DNA of 64,000 nucleotides from Dimorphilus gyrociliatus. Its lineage: Eukaryota > Annelida > Polychaeta > Dinophilidae. Under the pieces are notes generated by a model. It saw nothing but the letters and a program-made list of their open reading frames with translations. It had not been told where the DNA came from and did not search any database. The stretch's first letter is position 1. Each line of letters begins with the position of its first letter. A program made the position numbers and the translations under genes. Shown piece after piece: positions 22,970-34,960 of this stretch. The stretch is from positions 1-64,000 of the forward strand of contig CAJFCJ010000035.1 of the NCBI GenBank assembly GCA_904063045.1, written 5' to 3'.

Positions 22970-23516
22970 TGTTTATCCCTCTCAGCATCCTTATCAAGAA
23001 TTTTTTCAACTTCTTTTAGACGGAAGGAAATTTGGCAAGCAGCTGATGAAATGCTACGTAAATGTTAGTACAAAACCAGTTTTCATTGTAAAACATGACC
23101 TGAAAGATTTCTCCTATTGCCTTTTTAAGCAATGGATTTTTTTAGACAGTCAAATGGCTATTTAGTATTAGAAGAAAAAAATGTAAAGTCTTTGGAAAAG
23201 AATTTCCTTTCAAAAAAATTCTTCATTGAGAAAGAATATTTCAAAGTAGCAAATGATATTTCAGCTGCAATTGCCTATTGCCATAGTAAAAAATTCACCT
23301 ATGAAAAGCAGCCCACACTTGATGATATATATTATAATGTGAGAAAAATAACATATTGGGGTGAGGATTATTCAAAATTTCAAATTTTCAACAGAGATAT
23401 AACTCATTATACATATTGAAAATGGAGAATTTTGTACAATCAACTATTGAGAAAGAGAGACAAGATATCCTATCATTTGGTGTAATTGTTAAAAAACTTT
23501 TACAAAAAAAACAATG
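22970..23516 (+). pseudogene. kinase-like remnant behind the 7TM domain
   Basis: Directly after the receptor stop are frames resembling a protein kinase. NGYLVLEEKN looks like the hinge, VANDISAAIAYCHSKKF like helix E (23250-23300), and ERQDILSFGVIVKKLL like subdomain IX (near 23460-23505). The catalytic HRD loop and DFG are not recognisable, and the frame changes near 23130 and 23420. Receptors with a cytoplasmic kinase-like domain after 7TM are known in some holozoans. This may be such a tail, now degenerate, or an adjacent gene relic. Confidence 0.4.
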
Positions 23517-23519
23517 TTA

Positions 23520-24265
23520 CAAATAAAGAGAATCAATGATAAATTGTTGAATTTCTTCTTTAAAAATTCAAAAAAACTCTTTGTTTGCCATAGAGTTTGA
23601 TTTCACTTGTATATCTCTGTTTTATGAATAAAAATTATTTAAATCCAAAAAGAGAAATTAATGTTAGATTAATGTTTCAGCCTCATTCTTAACATTTTAA
23701 TCAGTTTTTTATCTTCTATAGAATAATAATCTAATGTTTTCTCTTTCACACCAATTCTCCAAGCAAATTTCCTAACCAATTTCTTTGTTCATCTTCCAAA
23801 TAACATTCTGATACATCTACTCAGTGTAAATTATATAAAACCTTTTCCGACACCCTTGTGTTAGCCAATGTCGCAAATTATTTCCACACAATTATAGTTT
23901 TCTGTCTTTTTTAGCAGAATTATTCCTAAAAACACTTCATAGAGCTCAATTTGATTTAGACAATTTACAAAGGGGTAGTTAAATGCATGGCTCTTCTTTT
24001 TTTATGCATCACATCTTTATGTTGATGTTGGCAGTTTCCAAATATTTGGAAAACTGATAATTTATAATATTACTTACACTTTATGTAATGACTTGAACTT
24101 TGAACACACAAATTAATCTTGCTTAATCTATCATATTATCTCATAAACTAGACATTATTCACTAAAGGTTGAATTGGGAAATTTTTCTTCATTATAAATT
24201 CCAATTGCATTCATTATTAGTTAAGGAATTAATTCCATTGTTTGGGATATTTTCTGATTCGCTAG
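23520..24265. other. AT-rich intergenic stretch, nothing recognised
   Basis: No coding, RNA or repeat signal was recognised here. It separates the plus-strand receptor from the minus-strand LRR piece. Confidence 0.6.
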
Positions 24266-24269
24266 ATGG

Positions 24270-24958
24270 TTAGTTGTAAGTTAGAGATGGTATACCAGCA
24301 TTGAATGACAATTTCCTAAGACATTTGATGCATATTGTATGCTGATGAGAATCTATTGACGAAATACTCTTGGTTATCAAATATTTCAAGCAAATTGAAC
24401 AGATTGAACCACAATTGCTGTCATTGATATCCGAGCACAAAAAATCGTTTCTTGTAAAATTGTCAAATAAAGATCCGAAGGAAGGAGAGATATTTTCGTA
24501 TTTAAACTTCTCTTCTCCCACACAAATTTCTTGCAAGTAGGAACATTCTTTCAACATCATTTCAAGTTTGCTAACTTGTCTCGTAAGGTGACAGTTATAG
24601 AAATCCAACTTTCAAAGACTTTTGGCTAAAGTTCTTAATCCAGAATAATTCTATCAAATCCTTGTTTAATTCCTAACTTGAATTCTAGGTTTAGTTCATG
24701 AATAGAACAACAACTTTCTAATAGACTACCAAAATCACAACTTAAGTTACAATTGTAGAAACAAAGTTTTGTCAGAGAGTAACAAGATAATGAAGATTTC
24801 AATGCAGAACAAATACCACCAAAGCCGAGTTCCATTTGCTTATTCAAATTTAAAGTCAACTCTTTCAAAGATCTTTCTTTCAAAAGATCAGTCAATTGAT
24901 TGCATTGTTCTTGACACTTGATTTCCAGTTTGCCATTTGAAAAAACATTGCAAACCAA
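24270..24958 (-). pseudogene. LRR plus RING-like fragment
   Basis: Two minus frames. 24958-24635 codes NLR-type leucine-rich repeats (LKELTLNLNKQMELGFGG, LTKLCFYNCNLS). 24608-24270 continues LRR (FYNCHLTRQVSKLEMMLKEC) and ends in a Cys/His cluster (CSICLKYL, then HTICIKC) like the first part of a RING or related zinc finger. The frames are offset by a stop near 24632. The 5' end abuts a Tc1 copy. It could be the C-terminal end of an NLR-like or LRR-E3 gene; the RING assignment is tentative. Confidence 0.45.
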
Positions 24959-25019
24959 AATTTTTTTAACTTATTCAATTCTCCAAGTTAAGTTTATCTA
25001 ATATTGTCAATTTTAATTA

Positions 25020-25690
25020 TATGAGTTCATTTTTATTGTATTTATTTAACTATGACATGGAGTAAAGACATTAGGGATCTTGTACTAAGGAAATATAAGG
25101 AAATAGGAAAAGTAAGAGCAACAGCAAGGGTTTTGGGGATGGCACCATCATCAGTTAGCAATATTCTATGATACAATCCTCCAGAACAGGAGAATAGGGG
25201 TCGTCTAAAGAGACTTACAGAGAGAGACATAGGCAGGATGAAAAGAATAATAAAGAAATTGAAAAGAAACAAGGAAAGAGTGATAGTAGGAAAAATTTTA
25301 CAGGAATTAGAAGTAGATGTTAGCTTAGCAACAGTTCAGAGGGAGCTGAAAAGACAAAATTTCAAGTATAAATGAGTGAGACAAAGACCTGACCTCACAT
25401 TCAACAATTGCGAAAGATGAAGAACATATTGTCTTAAAATTATCAGTGATAATCTAGACTGATCTAAAGTAATTTTCACTGATGAAGCTAGATTCTCACT
25501 GAGTGACCCTGATGACTTCAGAACATGGACAAATCATGGTGAAAAAGAATTCAGGGTGACGAAATATATGGGCAGAGGTGGAGTAATGGTTTGGGGACTG
25601 TTGAAGTTCAACAGCATCAACTTCTAGAATTTTCACAAGAGCGTCATTGTCCCACTATTGGAAGCCAATATCGACAATTCAAGTGATGAT
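25020..25690 (+). mobile_element. decayed Tc1-like transposon
   Basis: This has the same family as the copies at 2345 and 14510, and runs further. It has an HTH region from an ATG at 25052, stops at about 25170 and 25373, the first catalytic block (KVIFTDEARFSLSDPDD) and part of the core (GGVMVWGLL). It is cut at about 25690 by a reversed fragment of LTR family 1 (25690-25760). Confidence 0.8.
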
Positions 25691-25760
25691 GGTTAGAATG
25701 AAACAGTAAGGATTTATATTCTTGGAGGTTTGCCTCTGATAATCAGCCATCACTACTCTG
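25690..25760 (-). mobile_element. LTR family 1 fragment
   Basis: About 70 bp match the LTR stretch containing CAGAGGCAAACCTCAAAGTA, in reverse orientation, directly at the broken end of the Tc1 copy. The same neighbours, Tc1 core then reversed LTR, occur in the palindrome. Confidence 0.6.
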
Positions 25761-25769
25761 ATGGGCATT

Positions 25770-26760
25770 TGGCTTATAACGCTAACGACAATCACATTTC
25801 TAACAGTTACAAGAACAATGTCAATTTTTGCAGTCATACAATTCTAGATCAGGATTATAATTGGTGGTTAGCAGATTGAAAGACACCTATTCCATAAGTA
25901 GAGTTTGTTTGTTGAATAGATTATCCAGTTGTAAGTAGGACAATAGAGATTTTATAGACAGATAATTTTAGACGCTTATGAATGTTTCAATTGTCAATTA
26001 AATTCTATTGGATCGTTTTTAAAAATTTCTCAAAAATCTCATCATATCTTAATGCTTTGCAATGTTAAAGTCTATGGAGATTTTGTTGATACTATACACC
26101 TTGTTTAACATTAATTATATTAATTCATTCATTTTTATAGATTATCACGTGATCAATGAAAGAATTACTGAAATTGATGTAATTTATGATTGTAATTTTT
26201 TTTCTTACATCTTTAAATATTCCATTCATAATATTTTTAATCAATTCATTTTTGAACATTTGCCAAAAATCTTGTAAAAAATAGTAATTAATCCAATTCC
26301 CATTATTGACCATTGGTACTCAACAACTTTAGTTATATTACTATTCACAACTTAAAACAATTTGTAATTATAAAAAAATTTTGATATGAATATATTAAAA
26401 ATTTATATTACCCTTTTGCAAAGTAAAGTAAATATTTAAGTTAAAAAAAGTTATGAGATGCAATAAAAGTAATGAAAAGAACACCAAAGAACACTGCAAA
26501 TGAATATTTTAGATGGTAAGTTTAAATATTTATATTTATTATCTTTTTTTCCTAGACAACTGCTACTTTTGATAACATAACTATAATATATTCATATTGA
26601 TATATATTAGGGTCATCCATTTCCCTGTAATTTTAAAACAGTACATTGTAGGCCTATGTTATCATTATCAATAGAAAGTGAATTCATTAATGCATTATCA
26701 ACAAAAAACTTTTACAATTTGCGACCCCTGAATGAAAAGTTATTGAGACTTTAGTGATGG
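25770..26760. other. AT-rich stretch without recognised genes
   Basis: Only short frames such as 26062-26277 occur, with no recognisable domain. Confidence 0.55.
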
Positions 26761-26779
26761 CATGGTATGGATGGCAGTA

Positions 26780-27290
26780 TAAATCAAAGAGTAATTATTC
26801 AATTTCTTTGCATCACAGCAAGCTATTGCAATCGATATTCACAGGCAACTGAAAGCTTTTTTTGGTAAACAACACTTGATGAAAGTTCAGTAAGAAGGTG
26901 GGTTAGAGAATTTAAAGGAGGAAGAACAAATATACTTGATGGTGATAGACAGGGATACTCAAGAACAGCCAGTAACAATGAAAATAAGGAGAGAGTTGCT
27001 CTAATCAGAGATAATAGGAGAATAAGTCAGGCTGAGATATCTCAAACACTGAACATAGGTCATGCTGCTATTGAAGATTTGATTTCCAGACAATTATCTG
27101 TTCTGGAAATTAAAGGACCATCTTCGGGGCAAAATATAGGAGAATGATGAGGAATTGCAAAGTGCAGTAAGGGCATTTTTCAGGTTTAAACCACCATTAT
27201 ACATCGCCAAAGGAATTGATATGCTTCCCGCCAGCTGGCAAACATGCATTGACAATAATGGGCAATTTGAAGCTATATAGAGATATCTAA
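26780..27290 (+). mobile_element. mariner-like transposase, internally deleted
   Basis: The N-terminal part is clear: IHRQLKAFFG, SSVRRWVREFKGG and ENRRISQAEIS-type blocks of the mariner HTH domain (26820-27120). It is followed within about 40 bp by the mariner C-terminus (YIAKGIDMLPASWQTCIDNN, near 27205-27270). The DDD catalytic core between them is missing and stops are present. It is a deletion derivative. Confidence 0.75.
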
Positions 27291-27299
27291 GACATTAGT

Positions 27300-27640
27300 T
27301 AATAAGTATGACTAAACATATCATGTAATTTATTTTTTTAGCTGTAAGACACAAATGGGTAAAACTTTCAGGGTGAACCTAATAGATATTGACTGAAATG
27401 AATATTTGCTTAATTCAAGACCATTTATGGTTTTTTTTCAAATTGTATTTCATCTACAACATGTTTAAAAACTTGTTTTTCTTTGTTTTATTTCTACTCA
27501 AAAAGATATAGTTATTATAATATTTTTATACATGGAATATTCTGATTACCATATTTTCATATGATCCAATTAGAAGAAGGGTCATTCCATATTTCTTAGA
27601 TTTTGTTGATAGTTCGGTTTTCTAACCATCAGCTACTTGT
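27300..27640. other. AT-rich spacer
   Basis: No gene or repeat was recognised between the mariner relic and the LTR fragment. Confidence 0.5.
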
Positions 27641-27870
27641 TTAAACTAGCTTGTTTAGAACTAGAAGATCACTCAATACTCAATACATATTCTTTGGACA
27701 AAATACTGGTGTTTTGTTGGTCAATTTCTACAAAGTTAAATTTGTTAAGACTAATTATGGATGAAGTTGAAAGGTTCTATTTGGACCAGTGCTTTGGTAA
27801 GTTGGTAAATGATTGAAAAGGATGATTGCAGTTGTGACGAACTAGAAATTCAATAAATGGAATTCTTTAT
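27640..27870 (+). mobile_element. LTR family 2, R-U5 fragment
   Basis: This matches 54145-54365 and the reverse of 55040-55280: the words CTTGTTTAGAACTAGAA, ATATTCTTTGGA and AAATACTGGTGTTTTGTT, followed by TTGAAAGGTTC. It lacks the U3 part. Confidence 0.6.
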
Positions 27871-27874
27871 AATA

Positions 27875-28400
27875 TTGGAAGAAAAATTTTACTTGTGTCA
27901 TTTATTGTTTAAGAATTAAATTATCAATACTGCATATAAATGTTAAGTTATTCAATATTAGGAAAACTAGTTAAAAAAAAGACAAGGAGAGAGTAAACAT
28001 CTTCTTTTATTATATTTCTCTTTGTTAGGTTTCTCATCAATAAATAAATATTAACAATAAATTATTTTTATTGAATATTTAAATAATTTATTTCAATTAA
28101 CAACAATATGTAACATACAGCAAAGGTAATTTTCAAATGTGATAACAGCTTCTATTAATAAGCAGAACTGTAATATTACAGTTGACTTGATATATAGATA
28201 TTGTTTCAAATGGTTATTGGTTTAATCTAAGACCATTTATGCTTCCATTTCAAATTTTAGATGTTTTTTTACTAATAAAAAAGTATTTCATATAAGGTAA
28301 ATTATCTACTGGGTCAGGGAAAAATCATCCCCATTTTGGATTAAATCATCTTCTCTTTGAGAAAACTTGTGTCTGTTTTGGAAAAGTCACTGTTTTAATG
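27875..28400. other. AT-rich spacer
   Basis: No coding or RNA signal was recognised. It ends at the LTR family 1 fragment. Confidence 0.5.
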
Positions 28401-28402
28401 TC

Positions 28403-28916
28403 AAATGTACCTCTTAAAACCTAGGCAAGAAATGGCACAACACTGGCCAAGCATAGGTCTGATTAGCCAGCTTGAAGGCTCATCTTTAATTGCCAGTTGA
28501 GGTTTGGCCAAGTTATAATTCAATTAACCTTCCTAAATGTTGAATCTTTTAACATCCTCTTACTAAACATAAATATGAACCACACATTTCGGCAACTGTA
28601 AAGTGATGATTGGATATCAGAGGCAAACCTCAAAGTATACAAATCATCACTATTTTCATTCTAAGCATTCCTATCTGGACTCAACAACCTGGGAAGATAA
28701 CCTGGAAACAACCGCCACTGGAACTATCTACTCCTCAACATTGGAAGACAGTTTGTTAATTTTGCAACCAACTCTTATGAACTATGTACTCTGCTATTGA
28801 ACTCTCATATTGTTACTTGCTTAAGTATTATTATTGCGAATAAACTGTTTTAATTTAAACATTTGTTTAAAGGTTCAAGAAGAATCAGTATTGTTATAAC
28901 TTGCAAAAGTTCTTGC
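28403..28916 (+). mobile_element. LTR family 1, 5'-truncated copy
   Basis: Roughly 510 bp align with 1780-2300 of the palindrome LTR, with scattered substitutions and indels. It includes the AATAAA and the end GTTATAACTTGCA. Homology continues a little past the LTR end (GCAAGAGCAGTACA), so it is not a clean solo LTR. Confidence 0.7.
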
Positions 28917-29330
28917 CAAGCAAGAGCAGTACAACATATTCTATGGACAAAATGCTCATATTTTGTTGATACTAAACAATACTATTTATCTCTTTCAGTG
29001 CCACCTACACAGTACAATACTGGTTCAATACTACTTATCTATTGTAGAATATAGCTGACGAATGTATGTGTACAGTAATCAATAATTATTGATATTTTCT
29101 TTTATTTAAATCTTCTATTTGACAAAATTCCAATATCATATTGTTTAACATTAACTTGTTGTCATTATATGATAATTAAATGTTGCAAAGATGGAAATTC
29201 CCAATAATTTTCTTTCAAAAGCAAAAAGAGAAATGAAAAGGAAAATTAATTAATTAATATTCAATTTTAAATTACTTAAACATTTACATACATAAAAATT
29301 CTCTTTTATGTTGTACTGTTACTGGATCAA

Positions 29331-29385
29331 TTTGTGTGTGCAAGTTACAACAGTACTGGTTCTACTCTAACTTTTAAAAAAATGT
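29331..29385 (-). mobile_element. LTR family 1, short reversed piece
   Basis: The words GCAAGTTACAACAGTACTGG and TTCTACTCTAACTTTTA are the reverse of the LTR U5 end. Apart from this piece, nothing was recognised in 29060-29750. Confidence 0.5.
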
Positions 29386-29754
29386 TTATTTAGAATAGAA
29401 ACATTGATGGCAAAGAGATTTATAAATGATAAATTGCTGAACATTTTTCCAAAATCTCACCAGCACAAATATTTCAAATTCATCCCAAATTTTTTTCTCC
29501 ATGTTGGCATAGATTTTTTTAGTATAGTAGAAACCTTTTTTTCTGACAGTACCTGTTGATAAACATCAATTAGATCACTTTCTCTCTTTAATCTATCTAC
29601 AGTGCAATAAAATGAAGAATGCACAAAATGTATTTATAAAAAAAAGTTAAATGCAAAGTCAAAATATTAAAATAAAAAAAAAATTGAAGGATAACTAAAG
29701 TAAAGTTAAAAGGAAACATATATGTGCACTTGGATATAATGATATATCAATATT

Positions 29755-30260
29755 TAGACTCTAGATATAAAGCTACATTAGAAAGACTGCTATTTCATTG
29801 GAATTAGAATGGTGGAACTTTAGAAAGACTTTTATTTTGTACAGTTAGCTTTTAGTACTTTAGAAAGAACTCTATTTCATAGGAAATAGGCTCTTTGACT
29901 GTAACAGATGATGGCTACTTGGCAATTAACAAAGGCACAAAGAACATCGAAAAGATGCATGTCAAAGTTTTTACATCTTATGCAATGACATATGCTGAAG
30001 ATGCAGGCTTAGTTTGCAGTAGCACATGTTAGCCATATGGGCCTAATCTGAAGATTATATTTGATATATGTGACACAACAGTCTTTCATATTTTTGCTAC
30101 TTGAGAATTATGAGACTGTCAGATTTCAACTTTGTTATCTAAGGCGAATACTGTTTAGAAGAAGCAGAAATTCCTACAATTACAATACAACAAAGTATAG
30201 TAAGCTTAGTGTTTTTGTCCCTTTTCTTTTCAAAAGCATTGACTAGAAAATTTTTTTCAA
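29755..30260 (+). mobile_element. LTR family 2 related copy
   Basis: Shared with 55400-55800 (reversed) and 51560-51740. It contains iterated words of the form GAAAGACT..TATTTCAT.GGAATT, the word GCTTTTAGTACTTTAGAAAGAA, and the end word AAATTCCTACAATTACAATACAACA split by short variation. It is probably an LTR with short internal iterations. Confidence 0.5.
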
Positions 30261-30339
30261 ACCTAGCAACAAATATCTGCAATTCAACAAATGAAAGGTA
30301 AGTGAAATAATAAATATGTAAAATATGGATACGACAGAA

Positions 30340-30425
30340 AATGTTCACAAATCAGTGCTTTTGCCCTAACACTAACCCAGCCCTTAGCTGTACCTAACCT
30401 TTTCCATTACCGCTAACCCTTAAAG
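30340..30425 (+). repeat. CCCTAA-rich element end
   Basis: GAAAATGTTCACAAATCAGT is followed by degenerate CCCTAAC words (GCCCTAACACTAACCCAGCC). Similar pairs occur at 34044-34125 and 51918-51990. It is more likely an element terminus than an interstitial telomere. Confidence 0.35.
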
Positions 30426-30429
30426 GAGA

Positions 30430-31640
30430 CCATTCTAAGTACAAATCAGTTGCTCTCTTCTTCTTACTAACCATTTCTCAATCAAAAATCTTGTCTTGAA
30501 ATTTATCATTTGTGGACTTTTTAAAATATACTAAAAAATTGAAAATTTTGTGTGGAGCACACAACAAATTCTTCATATTCAGAGTTTGCATCTATATCCA
30601 GTGTAGTGTTACTATTATCCAGGGTTGTGCTGTCCATTTGTTGTGTAAAAATTCAACATAAGCAGAAAGACTTTCTGAACCTTTATGAATAAATGGAGAT
30701 ATTAAGTTTATTCTGTATTAGTGAAGTTGTTCTTAAAAATGACTTTATAGAATGGCTGTAGGCTAATCTTCATTTAGTCCAAAATACTCAAAATTTATAT
30801 TTTTTAAAGAGGCTAGTGATTGAAACACTGGTAAAAAGGTTGTATTTTCCCTTTTTTTAAATACATTTCCTGATTGCTCTTTTAAATGCTCACAACATCA
30901 TTTTTTTTATTAATTGTAGTTTTGGTGTGGTTTTGAGAATTTTTGTCCTATCCTGTATATTCAAAATCAGAGCAATTAAATCTTATCTGTAATAAATCAA
31001 ACTTTTATACCAAATCATCAATATGGGAAATACTGCGTGTTGCAAAAAGAGGCTAAGTGTTTTATATGTTATTGTTTAATAGTTTTATTGCACCAAGGTT
31101 ATGTGTTTACTGCTATTGTAATTGATAAAATATATTTATCTGACAACAGGAAGTATATTTAATGTTAAAATTACTGTTAGATTGTATTTAGAAAAATAAA
31201 TTTTCTAAAAATACTTTTAGATTTTAGTTTTTTTTCTTTGGATAAAACATTCTAAACTGGAAAAATACTATATACATTTCAGTGTAACAAGCTATGACAT
31301 AAAGACAGAGAGAGAAAGCGATATGTGTTCATTAACTTTTACAGTGTCCATAATAACTTTTAAACTTTTATAATAATTCACTGGATGAATTTGTCACAAA
31401 TGTATTCTGAAATCAAACTTTTCCAATATTAAATATATTGGTTACAAAACTTCAGTTATATTTTTAAAAAACAGAATCTCTCTATAATATAAACATTTTA
31501 TGTTTTTACAATATTTTTATTGCATTCCAGATTTATCATAAACTTAAATGAATAAGATAACATTAATTCAGCCTATACATAGTAATTTATTGAGGTTCTT
31601 TGTCCTATAGTGTTTTCATTACACAGTCTGAAATAAGAGA
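30430..31640. other. AT-rich intergenic stretch
   Basis: No frame with a recognisable domain was seen. It holds the upstream region of the CUB gene. Confidence 0.55.
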
Positions 31641-31646
31641 AGCAAG

Positions 31647-33232
31647 ATGAAGGCAATTTTAACAGGAATTTTCACATTAAATTTACTTTCTCAGGTCAGT
31701 AAGGTAAAATGTATCTTCAACAGTAAGGTTATTAAAATAATGTAGATGCAATATTGCTAAAAAATAAATGTTTATTAGAAACCATCCATTTTGAGGAAGA
31801 TTTTTCTCTTTTTTTATATTTTTACAACAGATTGGAGTTAATTGTTCAGATGAAACAAAATTGTCGGGAGAACAAAGTTTTACAAACAATGTATTATTTC
31901 ATCTTAGAGGATACATAAATGAAGCATATAATATGCCATGTAAAGACAACTCAATAACCATAAAATCAGATAGTTTCACTAATAGCTATGGATATTCTCG
32001 TCTACTATTTCGTTTTCTTCCTGATTGTAAACTGGTAAATAATATATACAGTACAGATATCTAATCAGTATGATATTTTTGATAAAAAGCAGAATGAATA
32101 TAGCTTGTCTATGTTGAACTATCAGTTGTAAAATATGGCCTATAAATTGGCCCATTATCAAAAATACACTAATTCTCCAATTAGATTGGATACTATCTTT
32201 TTGTTTTTTTTTTCCCAAAAAAAATTAGGACATTTTCGTAAAGTTTAAGTTCTTTCATGTAAACTATTCAAAAAACTGCATAAAGGATTTTCTATCATTA
32301 AGACAACATTCGAAAACTGCAAAATTCTGTGGAGAGTCATTTATAATGAATTCATTAGGTAAGAATTTTTTTTCTCATTTAGGAATTGTAATTATTTCAT
32401 TATTAATGTTTTTTTTTAGGTTCAAACACTTCAACAGAATTTTTTCAAAGAAAAATTTATTCTATAAAACACTTTTATCAAATTCCATTTTCAATTGAAA
32501 ATCAATTCACATATCAAACTGATGGATTATCAAACAATAGAGGATTTATTATTGAAATAAAAACAAAGTTACCAAAACCAATTATGATGATAAAAAAGAG
32601 AAAAAGTGATGTGTTACATTCATTGCATACCATTGAATTAAAAGATTATGAGAATAAAGTTTATAAATTATCATGTGAGAGCGAAAGTATAATTATTAAA
32701 TCTCTTGAGCCTTATCAAAGTATAGAAAATACCAGTTTAATATTAAGACATTCTCCAAGATGTAAAATGGTAAGAAATTGAAGTTTTCTCTTCACTTTGT
32801 TAATTATTGATTAAGTGATATTTTTCCCTTCATATTCAGTATTTTTTTGTGAGATTTATTGAGTTTGATGTGGAGTATTCACCAAATTGTCAAAAAGATT
32901 ATCTTTTAATGACACAGAACTCAAATTCTGCTAAATTATGTGGAAATGAATCATCTATTTTCAATTCAAATGGTCTGTTACAAAACAAAGAAATATATCT
33001 TTTGAATTTTTGACTTTTTCTCTTATTTTTATTAGGTTCCTCTAAATTTGAAGGATTTTTCAATCGTTGGTACTACTCAATGCAGGGTGTCTATATAGAA
33101 CCAATAGTTAATGATATAAGAATTGTATTCAAAACTGATGGATCATCTCAAAGGAATGGATTTTCTATAGAAATAGAAACATCTTTTACTGAAGAAATAT
33201 TTGGCCATCCATCTTACTGTGATTTTCTATAA
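31647..33232 (+). CDS. secreted two-CUB-domain protein, complete
   Basis: Six exons, 31647-31694, 31831-32034, 32229-32358, 32420-32769, 32840-32972 and 33036-33232, all GT..AG and in phase, code 353 residues. Exon 1 is a signal peptide (MKAILTGIFTLNLLSQ). Two CUB-like modules follow. Each has a Cys near the start, a pattern of C..D(F/Y)L and CG.ES (NCIKDFLSL, KFCGESF; NCQKDYLLM, KLCGNES), and a closing strand with GF.IEI (NNRGFIIEI, NGFSIEI). The matching exon layout of the two modules suggests internal duplication. No membrane anchor is visible. The binding partner is unknown. Confidence 0.85.
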
Positions 33233-33239
33233 TTGTTTT

Positions 33240-34960
33240 TGGTTGACTTTTAACAAAATCTTGATCTGCTTAAAATAAATTTCAATTGTCAAAAGATATT
33301 TTAAAAAATTAGGTGCTACTTTTCAATCATAAAGTACATAAAGAGTTAGTGGCACAGTGTAGAATGTGAGATTAATAATTGAAGTTTGATATGAGCCTAT
33401 GTAACACATTCGTCAGGATTGAACTAACTCTGTTATTTATTAAGATGCAGATTTGAAATTCCGTACATAGACTAATACTCAACCTTTAGTTACACCAAGC
33501 CTGTCAATAATCAGTCAGGTCTGAGGTCTTTCTTCTCTATTGATTAAGGAGGAATATAATAATGCATATTCAGTTAAATTAATATTCATTAATAAAACAA
33601 AGAATGTTTAAAAATAGACTTCTGTCTACTATTTAATTCTTTATGAATCTGAAAATATACCTTAGTATGAAAGTAGTAAATTGGCCAAAAGTTAAGGCAA
33701 TATCAATAGAAAAAACAGAATGTTAGATAAAATCAATACACTCTCAGATAAATCCATATCTTTATGCCTAGTATACTTAAGATATATAGGTATCATAGTT
33801 CCATTTATCAATTTTGTCAGAAAAAGCAATATATGCAATCAATACTTTTAATATCCTAAGTAAAATTTGTAGATAATTATTGATTGAAGACAGGCAAATA
33901 CCATAAATATTAGCAATTTTTTGCTGTTAAAATGGAAAATAGCAGACCAGAAGAAAAAGAAATATATAAATATATATATATACGAACATTTATGTCAGGT
34001 ATAACTAACCCTTTAAAATTATAACCATTTTCTGGTTGTTGTTGAAAACGCCCACAGTTTTTCAGTTTTACCCTAACCCAGCCCTGGACCCTGATTTTAG
34101 GGCTTTATTGTTCCTAACCCTTACTTACTGAATGCATGTATAAATTCTAAAAATATACTCACTTTGAGTTCAAGTCTTCAATACATCCTTCCTTAATATA
34201 TATCTCTGGAAACTTTTTCACAGCTTCTTTAAAAGTGTTATCTTTGTTTTTTCCAAATGGATCTTGTTTTGCTCAATAAAAATCCAAAGCAAGCAAAAAA
34301 TATTGATAGTTGAGGGTAATAAATATAAAATATTGATTATGATAAGGATTAAAAAGCCAAGTAAAAAACAATTTTCCATTTTCTTCTCTCATGTGCAAGA
34401 TCCTGAAAAGCTATGGCACTTTTTTGTGACTTTATGCCACATATGTTTTTTACTTTCCCTTTGTTAATATATCTACCAAAAGTAATTCCCCTTTTTACAT
34501 TAGCATATATGAAAATGATCAGAAAACAATGCTCTTTCCATTAATATTCTTTATTAAAATGTATGTATGAATTCGTAAAAAATCAATATTTGGTGGATAG
34601 ACATTTTATCATAAATATTACAAAAATCTTTAAGTGAATGTTAGGTTTTATATATTTGAATTAGACTTGAGATCTAAGTTCTAATGGAAGTTGAATAACT
34701 ACAGCCTAATAATCAAGAGATCCCACATGTGTATAAGATGCAAGAGGTGTTTTTTTAAGAACTTAATGTATAGATATTTGAATGTCTACCAAGTATGTCC
34801 ACCTATCATTGTGATGTGAATTGATATTCTAACTATGTGAATAATACTATATTAGAGGCGTTACCAAGTGTTACAGACTTGAATAGGAATATTCGGATAA
34901 ACTGAGTTGAACTACAGATGAAGTTTGCTCAGTAGTTTTAAAACAAGCTAACAAAATAAA
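33240..34960. other. AT-rich intergenic stretch with one CCCTAA-rich end
   Basis: No gene was recognised. 34044-34125 carries GAAAACGCCCACAG followed by TACCCTAACCCAGCCC, like 30340 and 51918. An AT run lies near 33965. Confidence 0.5.

Noticed and set aside
30360-30420. Interstitial telomere
   Set aside because: The CCCTAA words are degenerate and short, and the preceding word is repeated with them at two other sites.
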